Shown piece by piece: positions 13,599 through 20,794 of a DNA stretch of 20,794 nt. The position numbers and the translations under genes were made by a program. The first letter of the stretch is position 1. Each line of letters starts with the position of its first letter. Origin of the DNA: an uncultured Prevotellaceae bacterium (GTDB taxonomy: Bacteria; Bacteroidota; Bacteroidia; Bacteroidales; Muribaculaceae); assembly GCA_937916085.1 (NCBI GenBank), contig CALGGO010000061.1:1-20794 (forward strand). Direction: 5' to 3'. Below the pieces are notes generated by a model, which ran no database searches, was not told the DNA's origin, and saw only the letters and a list, made by a program, of their open reading frames with translations.

Positions 13599-14294
13599 AT
13601 GGAAATAAAAGCTAATGAGGGCAAGAACCTCAACATTGAGATTGATGGCGTGGAATACATGCGCATTCCATGCAAGACCAAACTCGTGATGAAAGAAGAC
13701 AACCTGGGCGAGGTGCTTGATGAATACACCAAAGACGTGCGCCAGCCCGGCGACCTCCTCTTCGTGAGCGAGAAAATCGTGGCTATCACACAAGGCAGAG
13801 CCTTCCCCATCTCGGAAATCAAGCCCAGCAAACTGGCGAAATTCCTCGTCAAGTTTGTGTATAAGTCACCTTACGGCATTGGCCTCGGAAGTCCTTACAC
13901 CATGCAGCTGGCAATTCAGGACGTGGGAGTGCCACGACTGCTGCTAGGGTGCGCCGCTGCCGCTGTCACCAAGCCTTTTGGAGTGAGAGGCGCGTTCTAT
14001 AAGGTGTGCGGACCTCGTGCCTACGCCATCGACGGTCCCTGCGACTGCACCATCCCACCCTACAACCGCTACGCCAAGATGGCTCCCAAGAACCCCGACA
14101 AGGTGGCTCGCCAGATGAAGGAGAAACTCGGTGTGAAAGACGTGTTTGTGCTCGATGCTAACGACCTTAATGTTGACATCCTTGGCCGTTCAAGCAAGGA
14201 CGTTGACATGAAGTTCCTCAAAGCCCTCTTCAAGGACAACCCATTGGGTCAAAACGACCAGCAGACTCCAGTAGCTCTGGTAAGAAAAGCGTAA
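13599..14294 (+). CDS. CofE-like protein (F420-0:gamma-glutamyl ligase family)
   Basis: The 231-residue product resembles the F420-0:gamma-glutamyl ligase domain (PF01996). In methanogens and actinobacteria CofE adds glutamate to coenzyme F420-0. The best landmarks are PGDLLFVSEKIVAITQGRAFP (50-70), matching the family's GDvlvvtqKIvSkaEGR, and the Gly-rich segment TKPFGVRGAFYKVCGPR (124-140). The N-terminal ~25 residues precede the domain. F420 is not known in Bacteroidales and no other F420 gene is present here, so the substrate is probably different; the family assignment is by eye. It has its own promoter and terminator, is divergent from the zinc-ribbon gene, and has no signal peptide. 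Confidence 0.7.
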   Translation: MEIKANEGKNLNIEIDGVEYMRIPCKTKLVMKEDNLGEVLDEYTKDVRQPGDLLFVSEKIVAITQGRAFPISEIKPSKLAKFLVKFVYKSPYGIGLGSPYTMQLAIQDVGVPRLLLGCAAAAVTKPFGVRGAFYKVCGPRAYAIDGPCDCTIPPYNRYAKMAPKNPDKVARQMKEKLGVKDVFVLDANDLNVDILGRSSKDVDMKFLKALFKDNPLGQNDQQTPVALVRKA

Positions 14295-14314
14295 ATTGCT
14301 GACAAAGAACAATC

Positions 14315-14350
14315 TTGCCGCCACCCTTCACACAGAGTGACGGCAATTTT
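14315..14350 (+). terminator. Terminator of the CofE-like gene
   Basis: TTGCCG-C-CAC (14315-14324) pairs with GTG-A-CGGCAA (14337-14346) with one C/A mismatch and a 12-nt loop, followed by TTTT (14347-14350). Confidence 0.7.
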
Positions 14351-14405
14351 CATCCTTCACACACAATGTCATCAAACGAACCATCCCATTTAAAGAAAAA
14401 AATTG

Positions 14406-14413
14406 TATCTTTG
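14406..14413 (+). promoter_or_regulatory. -7 box of the ABC exporter promoter
   Basis: TATCTTTG at 14406-14413 is an exact TAnnTTTG box; no clear -33 TTG is seen at the right spacing. It leaves a leader of about 68 nt before the ATG at 14488. The last part of that leader contains inverted repeats (TTAGCT at 14461-14466 with AGCTAA at 14479-14484, or AGCTT-GT-AAGCT at 14471-14482). Confidence 0.55.
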
Positions 14414-14487
14414 CATCGTGAAGTAACTCAAGAGTTGATGAAGTGACAACCATTGCCTTGTTAGCTCGTCAGCTTGTAAGCTAAAAA

Positions 14488-16314
14488 ATGAAAGGTTTTT
14501 TCAAAATATTGAGGCGGTTTGTGCCGCCCTATAAGAAGCAGTTGGCGTTGAACGTGTTGTTCAACATCCTCGCTGCCGTGCTCACTTTGTTCTCGTTTGC
14601 GCTGATTATCCCCATCCTAGAGATGCTGTTCGGGCTAAACACCGCCCATTACGACTACACCCCGTGGGGCAGCGCGAGCATCGACAAGGTGGTGGTCAAC
14701 AACTTCTACTATTATGTGCAGACTATAATCGCAAATTATGGCAAGAGCACAGCGCTGGCGTGCATCGCCGGCGCGCTGGTGGTGATGACGGGTCTCAAGA
14801 CGGGTGCAGCCTATATGGCAGCCTACTTCATGATTTCGCTGCGCACGGGCGTGGTGCGTGACCTGCGCTCAATGATTTACAACAAGATGGTGTCGCTGCC
14901 CATAGGCTTCTTCTCGAGTGAGCGCAAGGGCGACGTGATGGCACGCATGAGCGGCGACGTGACCGAGGTGGAGAACTCGGTGATGATGTCGCTCGACATG
15001 ATGTTCAAGAATCCCATCATGATAGTGGTGTGCCTGGCAATGATGCTCTTTGTGAGCTGGCAGTTGACGCTGTTTGTGTTCATCTTGCTGCCTATCGCCG
15101 GACTTATCATGGGGCGCGTGGGCAAGTATCTGAAGCGTGCGTCGCTTGAGCAGCAGAACCAGCTCGGCACCATCATGAGCAACATCGAGGAGACCATCAG
15201 CGGACTGCGCATCATCAAGGCGTTTAACGCCGAGGACAAGGTTAAAAACCGCTTTGCCAGCGAGAACGAGAAATACCGCAACATCTCTCGCCGCATGAAC
15301 CGCCGATATGAGCTCGCGCACCCCATGAGCGAGTTCTTGGGCACCGCCACCATCGCCATAGTGCTGTGGTTCGGCGGAACGCTGATTCTGGGCGGCACGT
15401 CGGCAATCACCGCTCCCAAGTTCATCTACTACATGGTGATTTTCTACAGCATCATCAACCCCGCCAAAGATTTCTCTAAGGCGAGCTACAACATTCAGCG
15501 CGGACTAGCCTCGATGCAGCGCATCGACAAGATAATGAACGCCGAGAACCCCATCACCGACCCCGCCGAGCCGGTGGAGCTCACCTCGTTCAGCAAAGGA
15601 ATCAGTTACCAGAATGTGCGTTTCCGCTACGAGGAGGCGTGGGTGATCGACGGCGTGAGCATCGACATTCCCTGCGGCAAGACGGTGGCGCTCGTGGGGC
15701 AGAGCGGCTCGGGCAAGACCACCATCGCCGACCTGCTGCCGCGCTTCTACGACGTGAACGAAGGCTGCATCACCATCGACGGCATTGACATCCGCAACTA
15801 TCGTGTCGCCAGCCTGCGAGCACTCATGGGCAACGTGAACCAGGAGGCGATTCTCTTCAACGACTCGTTCTTTAACAACATAGCCTTTGGCGTGGAGAAC
15901 GCCACGCGCGAGGAGGTGGAGCAGGCGGCACGCATCGCCAACGCCTACGACTTCATCATGGCGACAGAGCAGGGCTTCGACACCAACATCGGCGACCGGG
16001 GCTGCAAACTCTCGGGTGGTCAGCGGCAGCGCATCAGCATTGCCCGCGCCATCCTCAAGAATCCGCCCATCCTCATCCTCGATGAGGCGACCTCCGCTCT
16101 CGACACCGAAAGCGAGCATCTGGTGCAGGAGGCACTCGACAACCTCATGCACGGCCGCACCACACTGGTGATTGCCCACCGCCTCTCAACCATCAAGAAC
16201 GCCGACCTCATCGTGGTCATGCACGAGGGTAAAGTGGTGGAGCAAGGTCGCCACGACGAGCTCATAGCCCTCGGCGGCACCTACAAGCATCTGGTGGATA
16301 TGCAGACGTTTTGA
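14488..16314 (+). CDS. ABC exporter, MsbA-like (fused membrane and ATPase domains)
   Basis: The 608-residue product is a half-size type IV ABC exporter that would work as a homodimer in the inner membrane. The membrane domain (about 1-340, six hydrophobic helices) contains the typical PIGFFSSERKGDVMARMSGDVTEVE and IEETISGLRIIKAFNAED coupling segments. The nucleotide-binding domain has Walker A GQSGSGKT (404-411), Q-loop Gln452, signature LSGGQ (508-512), Walker B ILILDE (528-533), D-loop SALD and H-loop His564. All catalytic residues are intact. Overall layout resembles MsbA and related lipid or peptide exporters; the substrate is not determinable. The spacer helix region between TM1 and TM2 (50-85) is longer than in E. 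coli MsbA, as often seen in Bacteroidetes. It has its own promoter. No terminator with a T-run follows. Confidence 0.93.
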   Translation: MKGFFKILRRFVPPYKKQLALNVLFNILAAVLTLFSFALIIPILEMLFGLNTAHYDYTPWGSASIDKVVVNNFYYYVQTIIANYGKSTALACIAGALVVMTGLKTGAAYMAAYFMISLRTGVVRDLRSMIYNKMVSLPIGFFSSERKGDVMARMSGDVTEVENSVMMSLDMMFKNPIMIVVCLAMMLFVSWQLTLFVFILLPIAGLIMGRVGKYLKRASLEQQNQLGTIMSNIEETISGLRIIKAFNAEDKVKNRFASENEKYRNISRRMNRRYELAHPMSEFLGTATIAIVLWFGGTLILGGTSAITAPKFIYYMVIFYSIINPAKDFSKASYNIQRGLASMQRIDKIMNAENPITDPAEPVELTSFSKGISYQNVRFRYEEAWVIDGVSIDIPCGKTVALVGQSGSGKTTIADLLPRFYDVNEGCITIDGIDIRNYRVASLRALMGNVNQEAILFNDSFFNNIAFGVENATREEVEQAARIANAYDFIMATEQGFDTNIGDRGCKLSGGQRQRISIARAILKNPPILILDEATSALDTESEHLVQEALDNLMHGRTTLVIAHRLSTIKNADLIVVMHEGKVVEQGRHDELIALGGTYKHLVDMQTF

Positions 16315-16326
16315 TAATGCACAAGA

Positions 16327-16339
16327 GCGCTTCGCGCGA
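16327..16339. repeat. GC palindrome shared with the lepB 3' end
   Basis: GCGCTTCGCGCGA lies 12 bases after the ABC exporter stop and is the exact reverse complement of 1327-1339 just after lepB. In both places it follows a stop codon on the gene's own strand. Here no T-run follows, so termination is doubtful. Confidence 0.6.
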
Positions 16340-16353
16340 TTAGAGATTAGTGA

Positions 16354-16396
16354 AACTAACAACTGATAACTAACAACTAACTGATAACTAATAACA
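16354..16396. repeat. AT-rich CAACTGATAACTAA-type repeat before the C10 protease gene
   Basis: The words AACTAACAACTGATAACTAA and ACAACTAACTGATAACTAAT follow one another and end 2 bases before the ATG. A shorter relative (CACAACTGATAACTATAAACTG) precedes der at 11428-11449. Such AT-rich leaders stand where a Shine-Dalgarno would otherwise be. No TAnnTTTG box is present between the ABC gene and this start. Confidence 0.65.
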
Positions 16397-16398
16397 CT

Positions 16399-18774
16399 AT
16401 GAAAAAGATATTATTTGTTGCCCTGATAATGGGGCTCGTGAGTGGTTTTATACATGCAGCGCCTGTTAGTGAGAGCGCAGCAAGAGTTATTGCTGCACAA
16501 TTTATGGCACAGAAGAAGTTGGGTAATATCGCCACTGCTGCGCCAAGAATGCTGCGTGGCAAGGCATTGGCTCAGCCAGCCCTCTATGTGTTCAACACCG
16601 AAAAGGCTGGATGTGGATGGGTTATCGTCAGCGGTGACGACCGCACCCGCCAGGTGCTGGGCTACAGCGACAGCGGCACCTACGACGAGAACAACATCCC
16701 CGAGAACATGCAATGGTGGCTCGACCAGTATGTGGAGGAGATTGCCTCGCTCGACGAGGGCGACAACAGTGGCTTGCCTGTTCTTGGCTCACTCGAGAGC
16801 GACCAGCACAGCGCCATGCCTAAAGCTGCACCCATAGCGCCATTAATCCAAACGAAATGGAATCAAAACTCGCCTTATAATCTGCAATGTCCTGAAATTA
16901 ATTCCAATCATTGTGTCACCGGTTGTGTCGCCACATCAATGGCTCAAGTGATGTACTACCACCAATGGCCCGACATGATAAGTCGAGAGATTCCTTCTTA
17001 TTATTGGAAAAACGGAAAGACTACCCTCAGCTCATTGGCAGGAGCTGGTTTCAACTGGAGCGCCATGAAGACGACTTATTCGAGCAGCGATACCGACCCT
17101 ACTGTGACTGCCAATTTTGCCGTGGCTCGCCTGATGCGCTATTGCGGGCAATCGGTAGAAATGGATTATGGATTAAGTGGGTCGTCGGCAGTGAGCAGTT
17201 GCGAGGTGTTTTCTCAGTATTTCAAATACAGCACCAAAGCCCGCAAACTTTTCAGGTTTGATTATTCCTATAGTCAATGGGTCGACCTTATCGTGGCCGA
17301 ACTCAGGGCAAATCGCCCTGTAATGTGTGGAGGCCAAAAGTATAATGGTGGGCATTCTTTCATATGTGATGGATATGACGGGACGGGCTATTTTCATTTC
17401 AACTGGGGATGGAGTGGCTATGGTAACGGATATTTCCTGCTCACATCGCTCAATCCCGATGCCAGTGGCATAGGCAGTGCTGTAGGCAATAATGGATATG
17501 TGCAGAGGCATAATATACTCATTGGTTTAGAGCCTAACACGATATCGACAACCGAGAGGAATTCTGTGACTGAATGCTCTGGAATTTCAGCAGGCAGTAC
17601 CTCCTATACACGCAGCAGCTCCAGTGACCCCTTTGTTATTAATGTCACGGCTAATTTTTCTAATCATTCACCTGTTTCAAGGACTTATGACTTGGGCTGG
17701 GGTGTATATGAGGCCGATGGACACACCTTGCGCCAGTATTATAACACATTGGATAATAACCACACACTTGGATGGTATGAAAAAACAACAATGACAAAAT
17801 CATTGAACTTTGGCAAAAACTTTCCCAACGGCGTTTATTTTCTGCGTCCCATCAGTAAAGAGAGTGCTAACAGCACGTGGATGCCGTGTCATTATTCAGG
17901 TGCAGAATATATTTATGCCTACATTAATGGTAATAATTTGACATTAACTGTAAGACACATTGATGATACTAATGGTGTCACTGCTGCCATTAAATCTTAT
18001 GGCCCGCTAAAGAAAGAGAATCGACCACTCGAGGTTACTGTCGGTGCAACTAATCACGGCTTGGCCGATAACATTCCTTTCTATCTTTTTGAAGACAGCA
18101 AATTAGTTGGAGCCAACTCACTTAATCTTGCAAGAAACTATAGCAGCACGGTTGTCATCAGCTATACTCCTACCTCGGCAGGAGCAAAGACATTAAAGGT
18201 CACAGCCGATAAATCAGGTAACAATGTATACTGTACTGGTTCGGTAACTGTTGCCGCCCCATCGGCAGCAAGCATGTCTATGACTTATTATGTGATAGGT
18301 GCCAATTTATCCAATAATTACACCTCCTACTCAGGTTCCCTGCCATATGTTATAACAATAAAGAACAATGGCACAAGTGTCTATAACGACTATGTCGTTG
18401 GTAAACTATACAAAAAATCCACTGATGGAGATTATTTAGTAGCAGAGAAAAACCTGGCATTCAACATTCAGGCAGGCTCGCAAGACACAGGGCATTTCAC
18501 TTTTGAGAACCTGAAACCAGGCGATTATTATGCCAAATTCTATTATTATAACTATGATGATTTAGCACAAGCATTGTACACCTATACCTATCATGTTAAG
18601 TCACGGGGCGATGTGAACGGTGATGGCCAAGTTACTGCTGCCGATGTCACCGCGCTCTACGACTATCTGCTCAACAACGACAGCTCGCACATCGTCAATG
18701 GCGACCAGACTGGCGACGGAAACATCACTGCCGCTGATGTGACAGCAGTTTATACTGTGTTGCTAAGCAACTGA
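16399..18774 (+). CDS. Secreted C10 cysteine protease (streptopain/interpain type) with dockerin-like C-terminus
   Basis: The 791-residue product has a signal peptide (1-20, MKKILFVALIMGLVSGFIHA), an N-terminal Spi-type propeptide (about 22-140, with ALYVFNTEKAGCGWVIVSGD), and a C10 catalytic domain (about 145-378). The nucleophile is Cys176 in HCVTGCVATSMAQVMYYHQWP. The catalytic histidine is His319 in GGQKYNGGHSFICDGYD, followed by FHFNWGWSGYGNGYF. The middle (about 390-730) looks like two or three beta-sandwich domains. The last 55 residues hold two dockerin-like calcium loops, GDVNGDGQVTAADVTALY and GDQTGDGNITAADVTAVY. Related enzymes are SpeB and Prevotella interpain A. It should be a zymogen activated after export and act on host or dietary proteins. 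No type IX CTD is apparent. The 17500-18600 part is more AT-rich than the surroundings. Confidence 0.92.
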   Translation: MKKILFVALIMGLVSGFIHAAPVSESAARVIAAQFMAQKKLGNIATAAPRMLRGKALAQPALYVFNTEKAGCGWVIVSGDDRTRQVLGYSDSGTYDENNIPENMQWWLDQYVEEIASLDEGDNSGLPVLGSLESDQHSAMPKAAPIAPLIQTKWNQNSPYNLQCPEINSNHCVTGCVATSMAQVMYYHQWPDMISREIPSYYWKNGKTTLSSLAGAGFNWSAMKTTYSSSDTDPTVTANFAVARLMRYCGQSVEMDYGLSGSSAVSSCEVFSQYFKYSTKARKLFRFDYSYSQWVDLIVAELRANRPVMCGGQKYNGGHSFICDGYDGTGYFHFNWGWSGYGNGYFLLTSLNPDASGIGSAVGNNGYVQRHNILIGLEPNTISTTERNSVTECSGISAGSTSYTRSSSSDPFVINVTANFSNHSPVSRTYDLGWGVYEADGHTLRQYYNTLDNNHTLGWYEKTTMTKSLNFGKNFPNGVYFLRPISKESANSTWMPCHYSGAEYIYAYINGNNLTLTVRHIDDTNGVTAAIKSYGPLKKENRPLEVTVGATNHGLADNIPFYLFEDSKLVGANSLNLARNYSSTVVISYTPTSAGAKTLKVTADKSGNNVYCTGSVTVAAPSAASMSMTYYVIGANLSNNYTSYSGSLPYVITIKNNGTSVYNDYVVGKLYKKSTDGDYLVAEKNLAFNIQAGSQDTGHFTFENLKPGDYYAKFYYYNYDDLAQALYTYTYHVKSRGDVNGDGQVTAADVTALYDYLLNNDSSHIVNGDQTGDGNITAADVTAVYTVLLSN

Positions 18775-18942
18775 TGAGACGCAGCCCATTGATGCTGAAA
18801 GAGCGGGGAGGAGTATGATAAACTCAAGAAATCTCCATCTCGCAACCCAACAAGTTGAATATCAAAAAACTATCATTCGTTGAAATTAGTTTAATTCGTT
18901 GTTTTTTTCAAGTGGACTCAGTAACTCAAAACTATCAATTAT

Positions 18943-19725
18943 ATGAAAAACTTAATTTTAACCTTAATGATGGCTGTTGCCATCGCATTACCAATGACTG
19001 CCGGCGATGACGCTGGCAAGAAATCGACCATTCACCTGCGCAATGGAAACACCGTGGAAGGCACTATCACCGCACGCAACGACCAGCAGGTGGAAATCGT
19101 GACCAACGACGGCACGAAATACACCTACTCAATGACCGAGGTTGACTACATCGACCACCAGGCGCGCAAGAAGAACTACGACACCGCCAAGTTCCGAGGG
19201 TTTATCGACCTGGGGTACTCACTCGGGGTAGGCAAGCCACGCAACGACTTCTGGCTCATAGAGACCTCGTTTGGCTACGCCATCACACCTAAGGCTTATC
19301 TGGGTGCTGGCATCGGACTCCACAGCTTCAAGCCAGTGCTCAGCACTTACCCGATGCGCAACGACAAGGCGCAGCCCGAGGAAAACGACCCCAACTGGAA
19401 ATATCCGTTCATACCACTCTACCTTGAGGGACGTTACAGCTTCAAGAACGAGAGCCAGAACACCCCGTGGGTAAGCCTAAAGGTGGGCGCCACCTTCATC
19501 AACCACAACGGCTTCTACACCTCGCCCAGCATAGGCTACCACTTCAAGAGCAACCAGTTCTTCTCGTTCAACGTGGGAGTGGGATATGCCCTCCACACTG
19601 CACACTACAAGCTGTGGTGCACCGGCAACACCCCAGGAGCCATCCCCGACACTAGCGGCAGCTCCTACCTCGACCGCAGCGCCACCTTCCACAACTTCTT
19701 CCTAAAAGCCGGAGTGGAGTTCTGA
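18943..19725 (+). CDS. Outer-membrane beta-barrel-like protein with N-terminal Sm-like module
   Basis: The 260-residue product has a signal peptide (about 1-20, ending PMTA-GDD). Residues 28-70 (TIHLRNGNTVEGTITARNDQQVEIVTNDG..YSMTEVDYI) form a small beta-rich module of the LxNGxxxxGxI type, common at the start of Bacteroidetes envelope proteins. From about residue 83 the chain alternates hydrophobic and polar residues in strand-length blocks (RGFIDLGYSLGVG, WLIETSFGYAITPKAYLGAGIGL, WVSLKVGATFI, FFSFNVGVGYALH) and ends FFLKAGVEF with a C-terminal Phe. This supports an outer-membrane barrel of roughly eight strands. No specific function is recognised. It follows the C10 protease by 168 bases; I could not identify a clear promoter. 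Confidence 0.75.
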   Translation: MKNLILTLMMAVAIALPMTAGDDAGKKSTIHLRNGNTVEGTITARNDQQVEIVTNDGTKYTYSMTEVDYIDHQARKKNYDTAKFRGFIDLGYSLGVGKPRNDFWLIETSFGYAITPKAYLGAGIGLHSFKPVLSTYPMRNDKAQPEENDPNWKYPFIPLYLEGRYSFKNESQNTPWVSLKVGATFINHNGFYTSPSIGYHFKSNQFFSFNVGVGYALHTAHYKLWCTGNTPGAIPDTSGSSYLDRSATFHNFFLKAGVEF

Positions 19726-19764
19726 GAGGAGGATATGCAAAAGAACAACATTTAAAGTATGCTC

Positions 19765-19794
19765 TTGTTAAATTAAGAATAACATGTAAATTTG
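19765..19794 (+). promoter_or_regulatory. Promoter of the WYL-domain gene
   Basis: TTG at 19765-19767 is followed after exactly 19 bases by TAAATTTG (19787-19794), a full TAnnTTTG match. The start codon at 19814 gives a leader of about 13 nt. Confidence 0.75.
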
Positions 19795-19813
19795 AATAAG
19801 AAAAAAACAAAGA

Positions 19814-20794
19814 ATGCCAAGTAATAGGAAAGCTTTACTACGTTATCGTGTGCTTGATAAGTGCTTTGCTGACAAGCACAACAAATATTTCATCGATGAC
19901 CTTGTTGAAAAAGTCAACGATGCTCTTGAAGATGCTGCGATATTACCAGTGTCTAAGCGACAAGTTTACTCTGATATTGACTTCATGAAAAGTACTGATG
20001 GTTGGGAGGCTCCTATTGTGTCAGTACAAGATGGTAAGCGCAAATATATTAAGTATTCCCAAGATTTCTCTATTATGGAAACTCCTATAACAGTTTCCGA
20101 AATGGAGCAACTTGAGAGTTTAATCACTTCGTTGTCTAGACTGCAAGGTATACCAATGTATGACTGGATGGACGAATTATTGGCAAATCTGCGTCATCGT
20201 TTTGGTGGGAGTAATGATGAATCAAATTTTATCGGTTTTGAACAGAACCGAGATCTAAAAGGATTGCGTTATTTGTCTGATTTGATTAATTACACAATTG
20301 CTCATCAGGTTATTGTCGTTGACTATCAGCCTTTTGGGAAAGATGTTCAGCAATGGACTATTCATCCATACTATTTAAAACAATATAATAACCGGTGGTT
20401 TGTGCTTGGCTATAATTCTAAATATGATGACCTTTCATTCATTGCTCTTGACAGGATTGAGTCATTGTCAAAAGCCGATATCCCTTTCATCGAAAATAAG
20501 GATTTCGATTTTGAAGACTATTTTAAGAATATTATTGGTGTCTCAATTGAGGAAAATAAAACCATTGTGCAAGTTTTATTAAAGTTTACACCTGATCGCT
20601 TGCCTTATGTCCTCTCAAAACCATTGCACAACTCGCAAAAAATTGAAAATCGCCGTGAAGGAATTATCTCAATAAATGTAATTCCAAACAAGGAGCTTGT
20701 CTCGGAACTTATTTGGTTCGGGAGCGATGTTGAAGTGCTAGCTCCAGATTCGTTGAGAGAAAAAATAATGCAAAAAATTTCAGAAATGCATAAA
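19814..20794 (+). CDS. WYL-domain transcriptional regulator, 3' end beyond window
   Basis: An open frame of 327 codons runs from the ATG at 19814 to the last base of the window without a stop, so the C-terminus is cut off, probably by only a few residues. Residues 5-60 (RKALLRYRVLDKCFAD...IDDLVEKVNDAL...VSKRQVYSDIDFMKS) look like a winged helix-turn-helix. Residues about 150-225 form a WYL domain, with the core HPYYLKQYNNRWFVLGYN (184-201) and the following LSFIALDRIESL. The remaining part (about 240-327, with ..VLLKFTPDRLPYVLSKPLH and WFGSDVEVLAP) fits the C-terminal WCX extension. WYL proteins sense ligands, often nucleic acids, and several (BrxR, CapW) control phage-defence loci. Codon use is strikingly AT-rich compared with every gene to the left, which suggests acquisition. 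Confidence 0.88.
   Translation, partial: MPSNRKALLRYRVLDKCFADKHNKYFIDDLVEKVNDALEDAAILPVSKRQVYSDIDFMKSTDGWEAPIVSVQDGKRKYIKYSQDFSIMETPITVSEMEQLESLITSLSRLQGIPMYDWMDELLANLRHRFGGSNDESNFIGFEQNRDLKGLRYLSDLINYTIAHQVIVVDYQPFGKDVQQWTIHPYYLKQYNNRWFVLGYNSKYDDLSFIALDRIESLSKADIPFIENKDFDFEDYFKNIIGVSIEENKTIVQVLLKFTPDRLPYVLSKPLHNSQKIENRREGIISINVIPNKELVSELIWFGSDVEVLAPDSLREKIMQKISEMHK

Overview
The window reads as chromosomal DNA of a gut-type member of the Bacteroidales. Several upstream regions carry the Bacteroidetes -7 box TAnnTTTG about 19-20 bases after a TTG, there are almost no Shine-Dalgarno sequences, and several gene neighbours (long signal peptidase I next to a WbqC-family gene; yceD-rpmF-fabH-era-der) are typical of this group. 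The dockerin-like tail on a C10 protease and the AT-rich intergenic arrays suggest a Prevotellaceae- or Muribaculaceae-like organism, but that family-level placement is inference.

Left part (1-2900), all minus strand: a tRNA with CAT anticodon and its promoter, a 24-bp direct repeat, a candidate ~64-nt small RNA with a near-consensus promoter and a strong terminator, a WbqC-family gene, and a long signal peptidase I (lepB).

Middle part (2900-12800), all plus strand: a Na/phosphate symporter with a PhoU-like tail, rubrerythrin, a secreted TPR protein, a MATE transporter, then a core housekeeping run: yceD (DUF177), rpmF (L32), fabH, era and der. This run links ribosome assembly (L32, Era, Der) with the start of fatty-acid synthesis (FabH). 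Intergenic spaces hold short AT-rich tandem arrays and perfect hairpins. In three places the hairpin and the array occur together in the same relative order, which looks like a composite extragenic element.

Right part (12800-20794): a minus-strand zinc-ribbon membrane protein diverges from a CofE-like (F420 gamma-glutamyl ligase family) protein. Then come an MsbA-type ABC exporter, a secreted C10 (streptopain/interpain-type) cysteine protease with a C-terminal dockerin-like repeat pair, a small beta-barrel-like envelope protein, and a WYL-domain regulator cut off by the window end. The WYL gene has its own near-consensus promoter and is far more AT-rich than its neighbours, so it may mark the beginning of an acquired segment (possibly a defence locus) to the right of the window.

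No CRISPR array, rRNA, insertion sequence or complete novel multi-gene system is visible. The most interesting unexplained items are the small RNA at 288-351, the structured rpmF-fabH spacer, the hairpin-plus-array elements, the orphan CofE-like gene and the WYL gene at the edge.
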